From Patescibacteria group bacterium UBA6816 (GTDB lineage: Bacteria; Patescibacteriota; Patescibacteriia; UBA2591; UBA6264): a stretch of 8,367 nucleotides of DNA. Below the pieces are notes generated by a model. The model saw only the letters and a list, made by a program, of their open reading frames with translations, had not been told where the DNA came from and did not search any database. The position numbers were made by a program, and so were the translations under genes. Location: assembly GCA_002452615.1 (NCBI GenBank), contig DKES01000010.1, forward strand, positions 518 through 8,884. The letters are read 5' to 3'. Below are positions 1 to 6,038 of the stretch, in pieces; positions within the stretch are counted from its first letter, which is position 1, and the number at the start of each line of letters is the position of its first letter.

Positions 1-3000
1 TGCTGTTCCGGTTATGGCTCTCCAATTGGCAGTAATATTAGTGGTTGCTTCTCCGGCTACTCCCTTCGGAGCAACCATGGTTTGCAATCCTTGACTAGGA
101 TCAACCATGGCAATCTTTACATCCGCTGCTTCCCAAATAAAATTTGGTAAACAAACTAAATTTTCTTCCGCATCATAAGCTTGAGCCGTATAAACTACTT
201 CTTCGTTAAAAAATTCTACTGCCCCTTTTTCAGGGTCAACAATAATTTTTTCAGGCTCGCAAAAATGCCTATCTGTTCCAGTAGTAAATTTCCAATCATT
301 TTCATCATTTTTTAAAGAAACTCCCCATTGATTTCTAATTCCTTGGCCATCTTGACCCCCTAATAATTCTACTTGATAACTAGTCTCTGGATCTAAAAGA
401 CACTTTTCAGGCAAAAGAGTAATTTGCTTTAAATCCTGATGAATTAATAAATTAAAATCAATTTCAACGGCTTCTTCTAGAGAAGATAATTTATATAAAT
501 TAATATTACTTTTTTTCAAAGAATCTTGATCCATTACCTGATTAAAACTAATTTTAATTCCCGTATTTAGACAAACATTCTCTCCTTGAGGAAGGGCTTG
601 GGTAATTGAAGGATGAGGATAACAACAACGATTTGGGTCTAAAATTCCACAACCAGAACCAAGACCACATTCCTGGTCATTTTCACAGCCACAACAAAGT
701 CCGCGACTTTCTCCTGAACAATCACCTTGTCCGGCCATACATTCTAAATCTCCTTGACAAGAATTTGGTTCGGGAATACAACAACAACGACAATCATCTC
801 CAGATTCATACAAACATTGATAAACTGGTGCGGCACAAGCAAAAGCAGAATTAAGCGGACAAAAACTTTCTTCTAAACAAGCTTCTCCGGGAAGACCCCG
901 ATGAAATAAAACACTAAAAGGCAAACCATTACTTTTTCCTTGACTATTAATTAAATAAACTAATCCGGATTTGGTTCCCAAAGGAACAGAGACTTGTTCA
1001 ACTTTTTTTTCTTCCCACTTCTGCCAAGAGGCTGATTTTTGGTTATAAAATAAAATTTCACTTTCTTTAGATTCAAGACCAAACCTAAGTCCGGATAAAC
1101 TGACTTTACTTTCACCAGGATAACCAGCTCCAGGTTTAATCGACAAAAGACAAGGTCCTCCAGCTTGCTCATCACTATCAACATAAAATTCAACTAAATT
1201 ACTTTTTACTAAATCCTGATTAGATTGATATTCAATGGTAGTTTGAATTTCTAAACGGTCACCTAAAGAATAATTATTAGGAACTGTGGTAGTTATATAA
1301 TTAGCATCAAACCCACCAATTTCTCCTTCAGTTATAACCTCATCAAGAATAAATCCAACTTGTTTTACTGTGGCTGGTTGAGAACTAGTTCCAGTAAAAC
1401 ATCGACCCTGTAAAGTAAGACACTCCCCTCTTTTACCTTGGGCTGGTTCTAAGCGGCTAATCCAAGGAGAACAAAGACAATCACTTAAACTAACCGTGGT
1501 AAATTCCCAACCACCAGTTAAAAGGGTTCCTTGTTGGTCAATGACTAAATCAGTTAAAATGTCAATTTTATAAGTAACATTTGTTTTTAAATCATTATCG
1601 GGTTGAAAAGTAAAAACTCTAAAATTATTTCTAATTGGTTCTCCAGGGTCATCTACTCTTAAAATTCCTCCCAAAACTTCTTTCTCATAAGGATGATTCA
1701 AATCACTTGGCCTTAATTCAAAACTCCAATTATCTCCCCCACCCTTAATATTAAAACGAACTAAATTATCATACATTTGAGTATTAAAAACCACACTAAT
1801 ACTTTCGTCTGGGCAAACTTGGTCTCCTTGGGGATAATAAGATTTAATTCCTGAAGACTGGTCATTAGTCTGCCACTCCCAAATTACAGATTCAGACATA
1901 GGATTTAAACAAAGGTCTTCCACTTCAGAAACATAAATCCGATACCATTTAAAACTATCTAAAAGAAAACCATCAATTAAAGAAATTTTAAATCCATTTT
2001 CTTCGCCTTTAACTTTAAAATTTTCTGCGGGTAATTTTTTAACAATCTCTCCTCCTTCTCTATCTAATTCAGCTATCCAAATATTGGACCGCAACTGGTC
2101 ATTTTCATCCGCCACCGTGGTTATATCAATGGCCTCGGAAAAAGAAACTTCTATCACTGGATTACGAGAAACATTTTGGTCTGGATAATCAGGATTTTCA
2201 GAATCAAAAATAGGATAAGTAGAAGTAATTTCTGGAGGAACATCATCAAGTGTTTCTCCGGTAGTAAAATTCCAAATAAAATAAAGACTGGTTTCTGAAC
2301 AACCTCCGGCGGCTAAACAAGCTTGCAACATTTTTGACCGCGTATTAATTATTGTTTTAGGAAAATAAGATTGGTATTTAGTATTTTCTTGCCAATTTTC
2401 TTCTGGTCTAAAGATTAAATTATTTCCCCGGGCTTGCCAAAGACCATTTATCTTGTCTTCTTCTAACTCAATTCTTAATTCTCCTTGAGAACTTAAATCA
2501 TTAATTCTTTCTTTATCTAAAGTATTATTAAAAATCGGTTTAATAATTGAACAAAGATGAACTTGTTGGTGATAATTTTGTTCTAACCCGTCGTGAGCCG
2601 TCACAATTTTTTTTATTTTAAAAGCGTCTGAAGGCAAAGAACAATTTGAATCAACAATTTCACACCTTCTTTCTGAACTACACCGCCAACCAGTGGCACA
2701 ACATAAACCAGGTTCACAGCCCCCTGAAGTCTCTCCGTTTGAAGATATTCCCCCTAACTGACCAATGACAAAACTAACCAGAGCATAAGCAAAAACAATA
2801 ATCAAAAGTCCGATTAAGCCATTAATCATAATTCCTTTGGCTTTTTTAATTTTTTCCACTGCCCCACCAGAAGTCATCCACATAAATCCGCCAATAATCA
2901 TAATAATGACCGCTAACAAGCCTAAAAGACTTAAACCAATGCGGACAATTCTTCCAATCGCTTGGGGCAAAGTAGCTTCTCCATAACCAACTGTTTCTCC

Positions 3001-3147
3001 AAATTCAGTTAATTGTTCACTGCCTAAAGATTGAGCTAAAACAGGTTGAGTTAAATAACCAAAAAAACAAATAAAAAATAAGGAAAAACCAACTAATAAA
3101 ACAAAAGCTTTATTTAATTGTTTTCCCTTTTTATTAAAAATCCCCAT
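1..3147 (-). CDS. VirB2-like pilin domain fused to a giant Ig-like, Cys-rich surface protein (C-terminus beyond window)
   Basis: Reading the minus strand from ATG at 3147 gives 1049 codons with no stop up to position 1, so the C-terminus lies outside. Residues 1-38 look like a signal peptide (KKGK, hydrophobic run, VLA-QS). Two helices at about 66-91 and 106-131 flank GGFMWMTSGG and KIKKAKG, the pattern of the T4SS_pilin/Mbov_0395 VirB2-like family common in Patescibacteria. A Cys cluster follows (C144, 149, 150, 156, 162, 169). Big_5-like Ig domains span about 195-296, 304-427, 432-552 and 845-957; each ends in a W-x-[FW]-x-T strand (W292, W423, W547, W952). IPT/TIG-like units lie at about 560-655 and 665-748, an 18-Cys segment at 757-842, and a Big_2-like domain at 962-1049. 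Inferred role: anchored surface protein for adhesion, stalk or cell contact; a true pilus role is uncertain. It starts 29 nt after yqeY with no visible Shine-Dalgarno. Domain borders are by eye. Confidence 0.88.
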   Translation of the reverse strand, partial: MGIFNKKGKQLNKAFVLLVGFSLFFICFFGYLTQPVLAQSLGSEQLTEFGETVGYGEATLPQAIGRIVRIGLSLLGLLAVIIMIIGGFMWMTSGGAVEKIKKAKGIMINGLIGLLIIVFAYALVSFVIGQLGGISSNGETSGGCEPGLCCATGWRCSSERRCEIVDSNCSLPSDAFKIKKIVTAHDGLEQNYHQQVHLCSIIKPIFNNTLDKERINDLSSQGELRIELEEDKINGLWQARGNNLIFRPEENWQENTKYQSYFPKTIINTRSKMLQACLAAGGCSETSLYFIWNFTTGETLDDVPPEITSTYPIFDSENPDYPDQNVSRNPVIEVSFSEAIDITTVADENDQLRSNIWIAELDREGGEIVKKLPAENFKVKGEENGFKISLIDGFLLDSFKWYRIYVSEVEDLCLNPMSESVIWEWQTNDQSSGIKSYYPQGDQVCPDESISVVFNTQMYDNLVRFNIKGGGDNWSFELRPSDLNHPYEKEVLGGILRVDDPGEPIRNNFRVFTFQPDNDLKTNVTYKIDILTDLVIDQQGTLLTGGWEFTTVSLSDCLCSPWISRLEPAQGKRGECLTLQGRCFTGTSSQPATVKQVGFILDEVITEGEIGGFDANYITTTVPNNYSLGDRLEIQTTIEYQSNQDLVKSNLVEFYVDSDEQAGGPCLLSIKPGAGYPGESKVSLSGLRFGLESKESEILFYNQKSASWQKWEEKKVEQVSVPLGTKSGLVYLINSQGKSNGLPFSVLFHRGLPGEACLEESFCPLNSAFACAAPVYQCLYESGDDCRCCCIPEPNSCQGDLECMAGQGDCSGESRGLCCGCENDQECGLGSGCGILDPNRCCYPHPSITQALPQGENVCLNTGIKISFNQVMDQDSLKKSNINLYKLSSLEEAVEIDFNLLIHQDLKQITLLPEKCLLDPETSYQVELLGGQDGQGIRNQWGVSLKNDENDWKFTTGTDRHFCEPEKIIVDPEKGAVEFFNEEVVYTAQAYDAEENLVCLPNFIWEAADVKIAMVDPSQGLQTMVAPKGVAGEATTNITANWRAITGTA

Positions 3148-3176
3148 ATATTTTTATTTAAAATATCAAAATATTT

Positions 3177-3620
3177 TTAACCAAGTTTTTTTTCCACAAT
3201 TTCTTTAATTTTACTCCCTTCAGCTTGACCCTTAACTTTTGCCATTACTTCCTTCATTACTCGACCAAAATCTTGTCGGCCAATTGCTTTTAAATCTTTA
3301 ATGGCTTGGTCAACAATTTGATTAAGGTTTTCTAAAGAAAGTTCTGGGGGTAAATATTTTTTTAAAAAATTCATTTCTAACTTTTCTTTTTCTGCTTGAA
3401 TTGGCCGATTGACGCGGCTAAAAACTTCTTGGGCCTCTTGGCGCTTTTTTATTTCTTGACGAATCAAACTAACTATTTCCTCTTCATTTAATTCTTTTCT
3501 TTTTAAAGAAATTTCCTTGTTTTGAAGAGAAGCTTTTAAACTTTTTAAAACACTAAGATTGTCGCTTTTTTGTTTTAAAGCTTGAATAAAATCTTTTTGA
3601 ATATCTTCTTTTAAGCTCAT
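3177..3620 (-). CDS. yqeY: GatB/YqeY domain protein
   Basis: The product has 147 residues, the usual length of stand-alone YqeY proteins. It shows the family pattern of a helical N-terminal half starting MSLKEDIQKDF and a C-terminal half with EKLEMNFLKKYLPPELS, then FGRVMKEVMAKVKGQAEG and a final IVEKKLG. This is the tail domain shared with GatB, the subunit of the tRNA-dependent amidotransferase that recognises tRNA; the function of free YqeY is not firmly settled, and a tRNA-linked role is the usual inference. The frame stays open upstream to 3752, but that would overlap rpsU by over 120 nt in another frame. I chose the ATG at 3620, which lies 4 nt after the rpsU stop and matches family N-termini. 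The rpsU-yqeY order is common in bacteria and suggests co-transcription and translational coupling. Confidence 0.93.
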   Translation of the reverse strand: MSLKEDIQKDFIQALKQKSDNLSVLKSLKASLQNKEISLKRKELNEEEIVSLIRQEIKKRQEAQEVFSRVNRPIQAEKEKLEMNFLKKYLPPELSLENLNQIVDQAIKDLKAIGRQDFGRVMKEVMAKVKGQAEGSKIKEIVEKKLG

Positions 3621-3624
3621 ATAA

Positions 3625-3843
3625 TTATTTAACTTTACCGGCTTTGCGCAAAAAACTAAGTTTTTCTCCTCTTTTTTTCTTTTGCAAAGCATTTTTCTTT
3701 TTAAGTTCTTGACTTTTTTCTTTAGTATAGAATTGTTTATTCTTATACTCATTAATAACTCCGCTCCGTTTTACTTGTTCTGTAAATCGGCGCAAAAAGA
3801 CATTCAATGGTTCGTTTTGTTTTCTTTTGCTTTCTACTGCCAT
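3625..3843 (-). CDS. rpsU: 30S ribosomal protein bS21
   Basis: This small basic protein of 72 residues starts MAVESKRKQNEPLNVFLRRF and has the family landmarks: an N-terminal MAVE-K, the LRRF helix start, VKRSGVINEYKNKQFYTK in the middle, a Lys-rich helix with KKKNALQKKKRGEK, and a C-terminal FLRKAGK. bS21 sits near the anti-Shine-Dalgarno end of 16S rRNA on the 30S subunit and acts in initiation. Length is typical. The ATG follows the parB stop by 37 nt. The spacer has no Shine-Dalgarno but contains a 10-bp palindrome, GTTAATTAAC (3858-3867), which may be chance in such AT-rich DNA. It lies between parB and yqeY and probably shares their transcript. Confidence 0.95.
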   Translation of the reverse strand: MAVESKRKQNEPLNVFLRRFTEQVKRSGVINEYKNKQFYTKEKSQELKKKNALQKKKRGEKLSFLRKAGKVK

Positions 3844-3880
3844 AAATTAGTAATTTAGTTAATTAACAAAAAATTAAATT

Positions 3881-4738
3881 CTAAGTTATTTTTTTAATTA
3901 ATTCATCTAATTCTTCTTCTTGATAAAATTCAAGAACGACCTTAATTTTTTTATTTTTTCCTCCGGAACTAGAAATCTTTACTTTGGTGCCTAAAATTTC
4001 TCTTAAAATTCTTTCTCTTTTTAAAATCTCTGGAGATAATTCAATTCTCTTTTTTACTTTTTTCCCCTTAACTAAATTTTCTGTTTCTTTAACTGTTAAA
4101 CCCACTCCTAAAATTCTTTTTAAAAGGGCTTTTTGCCTGGTTTCGTCTCCTAAAGACATTAAAGCTTTGGCGTGAGCTTCAGTAATTTTTTCTTCTGCCA
4201 GAGCCTCTTTAATTATTTCTGGCAAACTTAAAATCCTTAAACTATTAGCAATACTAGCTCGAGCTTTGCCTAATTTTTGAGAAATTTCTTCTTGAGTAAG
4301 GTTAAATTCTTTAATTAAACGCTGATAAGCTTGAGCTTTTTCCAAAGCATTTAAATCCTTTCTTTGAATATTTTCTAAAAGAGAAAGAGCTAATTTTTCA
4401 TTTTCTTTAATAGAACGAATTAAAGACGGGACTGTTTTTAATTCTAAAACTTTAGCTGCGCGCCAACGTCTTTCTCCAGCCACAATTTGATAACTATTTT
4501 CTCCTTGTTTAGTTAAAATCAAAGGTTGAATAATCCCGTATTCCTTAATTGAATTAATCAATTCTTCCATTGCCAAATGAGCAAAATTCTTTCTTGGTTG
4601 TTCTGGATTGGGTTCAATCTGCTCTAAAGGAATTTGCCAAACTTGTTCTCCAGTAGCCACAAAAATTTCCTGGTCTTCTTTTTTAAAAGTTGGTTTTTCT
4701 TCGGGAATCAAAGAACCCAATCCTCTGCCTAGGGCCAT
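3881..4738 (-). CDS. parB: Chromosome-partitioning protein ParB (CTPase clamp, Spo0J type)
   Basis: The product has 285 residues, normal for chromosomal ParB. Residues 3-12, LGRGLGSLIP, form the conserved N-terminal motif that contacts and stimulates ParA. The ParB/Srx CTP-binding domain covers about 35-125, with NPEQPRKNF at 44-52, the GERRWRAAK motif at 88-96 and ENIQRKDLN at 122-130. A helix-turn-helix lies at about 147-168 (LTQEEISQKLGKARASI), and the dimerisation domain at about 232-285 ends KIKVVLEFYQEEELDEL. Known role: ParB loads at parS sites, slides as a CTP-dependent clamp and is moved by ParA. No canonical parS (around CACGTG) was seen in the window. parA lies upstream, but 460 bp of palindromic repeats separates the two, unlike the usual tight parAB pair. 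There is no obvious Shine-Dalgarno before the ATG. Confidence 0.97.
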   Translation of the reverse strand: MALGRGLGSLIPEEKPTFKKEDQEIFVATGEQVWQIPLEQIEPNPEQPRKNFAHLAMEELINSIKEYGIIQPLILTKQGENSYQIVAGERRWRAAKVLELKTVPSLIRSIKENEKLALSLLENIQRKDLNALEKAQAYQRLIKEFNLTQEEISQKLGKARASIANSLRILSLPEIIKEALAEEKITEAHAKALMSLGDETRQKALLKRILGVGLTVKETENLVKGKKVKKRIELSPEILKRERILREILGTKVKISSSGGKNKKIKVVLEFYQEEELDELIKKIT

Positions 4739-4766
4739 AAATATTTTATTAAACTAAATTAAAAAA

Positions 4767-4782
4767 ATGTTTTAATGTTTTA
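4767..4782. repeat. Tandem octamer ATGTTTTA x2
   Basis: Two perfect copies of ATGTTTTA run directly into the ATGCC start of the 26-bp direct repeat. Related octamers precede the other copy of that repeat (5107-5137) and follow the array (5185-5200). Confidence 0.8.
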
Positions 4783-4808
4783 ATGCCTGCCCCGTAGTGA
4801 ACGCAAAG
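4783..4808 (+). repeat. 26-bp direct repeat, copy 1 (array boundary, parB side)
   Basis: This copy starts ATGCCTGCCCC and ends GAACGCAAAG; all 26 bases match 5138-5163. Unlike copy 2, the sequence beyond CAAAG does not complete the GAACGC/GCGTTC hairpin. It continues as TGGGAACTACGAGG, where ACTACG can pair back with CGTAGT (4793-4798) but overlaps the next palindrome. The identity thus ends inside the hairpin loop of copy 2. Confidence 0.9.
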
Positions 4809-4814
4809 TGGGAA

Positions 4815-4835
4815 CTACGAGGCGAGACCTCGTAG
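4815..4835. repeat. Palindrome family A, copy 1
   Basis: Perfect 8-bp stem CTACGAGG/CCTCGTAG with loop CGAGA. It is followed directly by a TAGGTGG linker and then a half-copy (GAGACCTCGTAG, 4839-4850). Confidence 0.88.
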
Positions 4836-4838
4836 GTG

Positions 4839-4892
4839 GAGACCTCGTAGGTGGGAGGCTGAGTCTCGAATTCAGGGATTAGGGTCAGACCC
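4839..4892 (+). repeat. 54-bp repeat, copy 1 (second copy at 5046-5098)
   Basis: The unit runs from GAGACCTCGTAGGTGG through GAGGCTGAGTCTCGAATTC to GGGTCAGACCC. It matches 5046-5098 except for one extra G in the GGTGGG run; the last 38 bases (4855-4892 against 5061-5098) are identical. Confidence 0.88.
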
Positions 4893-4913
4893 CAAGGGGT
4901 CAGACCCTGAATT
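4869..4913. repeat. Palindrome family C, copy 1 (long form)
   Basis: The outer stem AATTCAGGG (4869-4877) pairs with CCCTGAATT (4905-4913), 9 bp. Inside, GGGTCAGACCC occurs twice (4882-4892 and 4897-4907), and GACCCC/GGGGTC with loop AA (4888-4901) makes an inner 6-bp hairpin. Copy 2 at 5075-5104 has only one GGGTCAGACCC, so this form looks like an internal duplication. Confidence 0.85.
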
Positions 4914-4925
4914 AGGTGGGAATTG

Positions 4926-4951
4926 GACAAGGTCGAACCTTGTCTATTTTT
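4926..4951 (+). repeat. Palindrome family B, copy 1, terminator-like on plus strand
   Basis: Perfect 8-bp stem GACAAGGT/ACCTTGTC with loop CGA, followed by TATTTTT. Read on the plus strand it resembles a short intrinsic terminator; on the minus strand, where all genes lie, no T-run follows. It is part of a perfect 39-bp repeat (4913-4951 and 4971-5009). Confidence 0.8.
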
Positions 4952-4952
4952 A

Positions 4953-4973
4953 CTACGAGGCGAGACCTCGTAG
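4953..4973. repeat. Palindrome family A, copy 2
   Basis: Same 21 bases as 4815-4835: stem CTACGAGG/CCTCGTAG, loop CGAGA, followed by a TAGGTGG linker and then a family B hairpin. Confidence 0.88.
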
Positions 4974-4983
4974 GTGGGAATTG

Positions 4984-5009
4984 GACAAGGTCGAACCTTG
5001 TCTATTTTT
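4984..5009 (+). repeat. Palindrome family B, copy 2, terminator-like on plus strand
   Basis: Identical to 4926-4951 including the TATTTTT tail. A partial third copy (CCTTGTCTATTTTT, 5010-5023) follows at once, as if only the 3' half had been duplicated; then comes another TAGGTGG linker. Confidence 0.8.
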
Positions 5010-5036
5010 CCTTGTCTATTTTTAGGTGGGAAGTAT

Positions 5037-5057
5037 CTACGAGGCGAGACCTCGTAG
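5037..5057. repeat. Palindrome family A, copy 3
   Basis: Third perfect copy of stem CTACGAGG/CCTCGTAG with loop CGAGA. It leads into the second copy of the 54-bp repeat. Confidence 0.88.
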
Positions 5058-5074
5058 GTGGAGGCTGAGTCTCG

Positions 5075-5104
5075 AATTCAGGGATTAGGGTCAGACCCTG
5101 AATT
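5075..5104. repeat. Palindrome family C, copy 2 (short form)
   Basis: Stem AATTCAGGG (5075-5083) with CCCTGAATT (5096-5104), 9 bp, and a 12-nt loop that includes the first part of a single GGGTCAGACCC (5088-5098). Confidence 0.85.
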
Positions 5105-5106
5105 AA

Positions 5107-5137
5107 ATGTTCTTATGTTCTATGTTCTTATGTTCTT
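5107..5137. repeat. Tandem octamers ATGTTCTT x4 (one copy 7 nt)
   Basis: ATGTTCTT, ATGTTCT, ATGTTCTT and ATGTTCTT run head to tail into the second 26-bp direct repeat. This is the same arrangement as the ATGTTTTA pair before copy 1. An 8-bp unit with one 7-bp copy suggests slippage. Confidence 0.82.
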
Positions 5138-5163
5138 ATGCCTGCCCCGTAGTGAACGCAAAG
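5138..5163 (+). repeat. 26-bp direct repeat, copy 2 (array boundary, parA side)
   Basis: Perfect match to 4783-4808, 355 bp apart start to start. Here the repeat forms the left arm of a complete hairpin (5145-5179). Confidence 0.9.
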
Positions 5164-5179
5164 CGTTCTACTACTGGGG
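5145..5179. repeat. Long hairpin at the 3' end of parA
   Basis: CCCC, GTAGT and GAACGC pair with GCGTTC, ACTAC and GGGG around loop AAA. This gives 15 bp interrupted only by two single-T bulges (5169, 5175). It begins 20 nt past the parA stop on the minus strand. No T-run follows on that strand, so it looks more like a 3'-end stabiliser or processing signal than a classical terminator. Confidence 0.75.
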
Positions 5180-5198
5180 TTCTTATGTTTTAATGTTT

Positions 5199-5996
5199 TT
5201 ATGAAGAATTATTAATTAAAAATTCTTTAGCTAATCTTTGGTAAGCTCGGGCTCCTTTAGAATGAGGAGCATATTCTAAAATAGTTTTACCATAACTCGG
5301 GGCTTCAGCTAAACGAACATTACGCGGAATTACAGAACGGAAAACATAATAGGGAAAATGACGATATAACTCTTCCCAAACTTCTTCTGATAAACGTCCT
5401 CTTTTATCATACATGGTAATCACCGCGCCTAAAACATTTAAATCTGGTTGTAAATTTTTTCTTATTAAATTAATTGTTTTTAAAAGTTGACTTAACCCCT
5501 CTAAAGCATAATACTCTGCTTGAACCGGAATTAAAACTTGGTCGGCGGCCACTAAACTATTAATTGTAATCAACCCTAAAGAAGGCGGGGTGTCAATAAA
5601 AATATAATCAAAGTTTTCTTCCGGCTGAGAAAAAAGGTCGTTGATGGTTTTTTTTAAAATAAATTCCCTTTGTGGCATATCCACCATCTCAATATCAGCC
5701 CCGGCTAAATTTTCATTAGCCGGCATCAACCAAAAATTTTGTCGCACCGCCACAATATTTTTCCACCCGGGATAAGACTGGGCCATGGCTTCATAAACTC
5801 CAGGTTGATTTTCCAATAATCCTAAACCAGAAGTCGCATTGGCTTGGGGGTCTAAATCAACTAAAAGAACTTTTTTACCTACCGCGGCTAAATAAGCGGC
5901 CAAATTAACCGCCACGTTAGTTTTGCCTGTCCCCCCTTTGCGATTACAAATAACAATATTTTTAGGCCGCATGTTTTTTAAATTATCCGGAATCAT
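5199..5996 (-). CDS. parA: Chromosome-partitioning ATPase ParA (Soj/MinD superfamily)
   Basis: The product has 265 residues, typical of short chromosomal ParA/Soj without an N-terminal helix-turn-helix. The deviant Walker A is KGGTGKT at 20-26, with signature K20 and catalytic-site K25; Asn27 replaces the commoner Thr after GKT. LLVDLDPQANAT at 44-55 is the A' motif, and FIDTPPSLG at 133-141 is Walker B. The C-terminal part carries PVQAEYYALEGLSQL, GAVITMYDKRGRLSEEV and VIPRNVRLAEAPSYGK, all standard for Soj. ParA binds DNA nonspecifically as an ATP dimer, and ParB triggers its release during segregation. A second ATG at codon 9 (5972) is an alternative start closer to common family N-termini; neither start has a Shine-Dalgarno. 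It has its own strong promoter 43 bp upstream. parB follows only after the hairpin array. Confidence 0.97.
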   Translation of the reverse strand: MIPDNLKNMRPKNIVICNRKGGTGKTNVAVNLAAYLAAVGKKVLLVDLDPQANATSGLGLLENQPGVYEAMAQSYPGWKNIVAVRQNFWLMPANENLAGADIEMVDMPQREFILKKTINDLFSQPEENFDYIFIDTPPSLGLITINSLVAADQVLIPVQAEYYALEGLSQLLKTINLIRKNLQPDLNVLGAVITMYDKRGRLSEEVWEELYRHFPYYVFRSVIPRNVRLAEAPSYGKTILEYAPHSKGARAYQRLAKEFLINNSS

Positions 5997-6038
5997 TTTA
6001 ATTAATAAAATTGCCTTAATTAAGACTTTTCTCTTAAA

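Larger units (their letters stand above)
4739..5198. repeat. Modular palindrome/direct-repeat array in the parA-parB intergenic region
   Basis: This 460-bp stretch has no plausible gene. Between 4783 and 5179 it is a mosaic of at least three hairpin families joined by TAGGTGG linkers at 4833, 4848, 4913, 4971, 5023 and 5055 (six copies, same strand). It is bracketed by a 26-bp perfect direct repeat, itself flanked by short ATGTTTTA/ATGTTCTT tandems. Larger internal repeats are 4839-4892 against 5046-5098 (one-base indel) and 4913-4951 against 4971-5009 (perfect, 39 bp). By hand count 97 of 180 bases at 4801-4980 are G or C (54%), against 16 of 60 in a sample of parB at 4261-4320. The AT-rich end at 4739-4766 presumably holds the parB leader. 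Possible roles are transcript processing or attenuation, a protein-binding array, or a REP-like/MITE-like element family; none is proven. Confidence 0.9.

Noticed and set aside
606..854. Plus-strand 82-codon reading frame
   Set aside because: It lies antisense to the Cys-rich part of the large surface-protein gene and has an Asn/His-rich, low-complexity product with no family look; a shadow frame.
960..1193. Minus-strand 77-codon frame
   Set aside because: It is in another frame inside the 1049-codon surface-protein gene, which reads through without a stop; a shadow frame.
3160..3177. AT-only hairpin AAAATAT/ATATTTT after yqeY as terminator
   Set aside because: The stem has no G-C pair and no T-run on the gene strand; expected by chance in this AT-rich spacer.
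3621..3752. N-terminal extension of yqeY by 44 codons
   Set aside because: It overlaps rpsU out of frame and is Lys-rich without YqeY similarity; the ATG at 3620 fits the family length.
3858..3867. TTAATTAA-centred palindromes (3858-3867, 6015-6024) as operators
   Set aside because: Short AT-only cores are frequent here by chance; too weak to call as sites on their own.
3984..4175. Plus-strand 63-codon frame
   Set aside because: Antisense to parB and without recognisable features.
4783..5179. CRISPR array
   Set aside because: Repeats are of several kinds, themselves joined directly, and spacers are not unique or of even length; no cas genes nearby.
4739..5198. Canonical parS or DnaA-box cluster
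   Set aside because: None of the palindromes has the CACGTG centre of parS, and I saw no run of TTATNCACA-like boxes.
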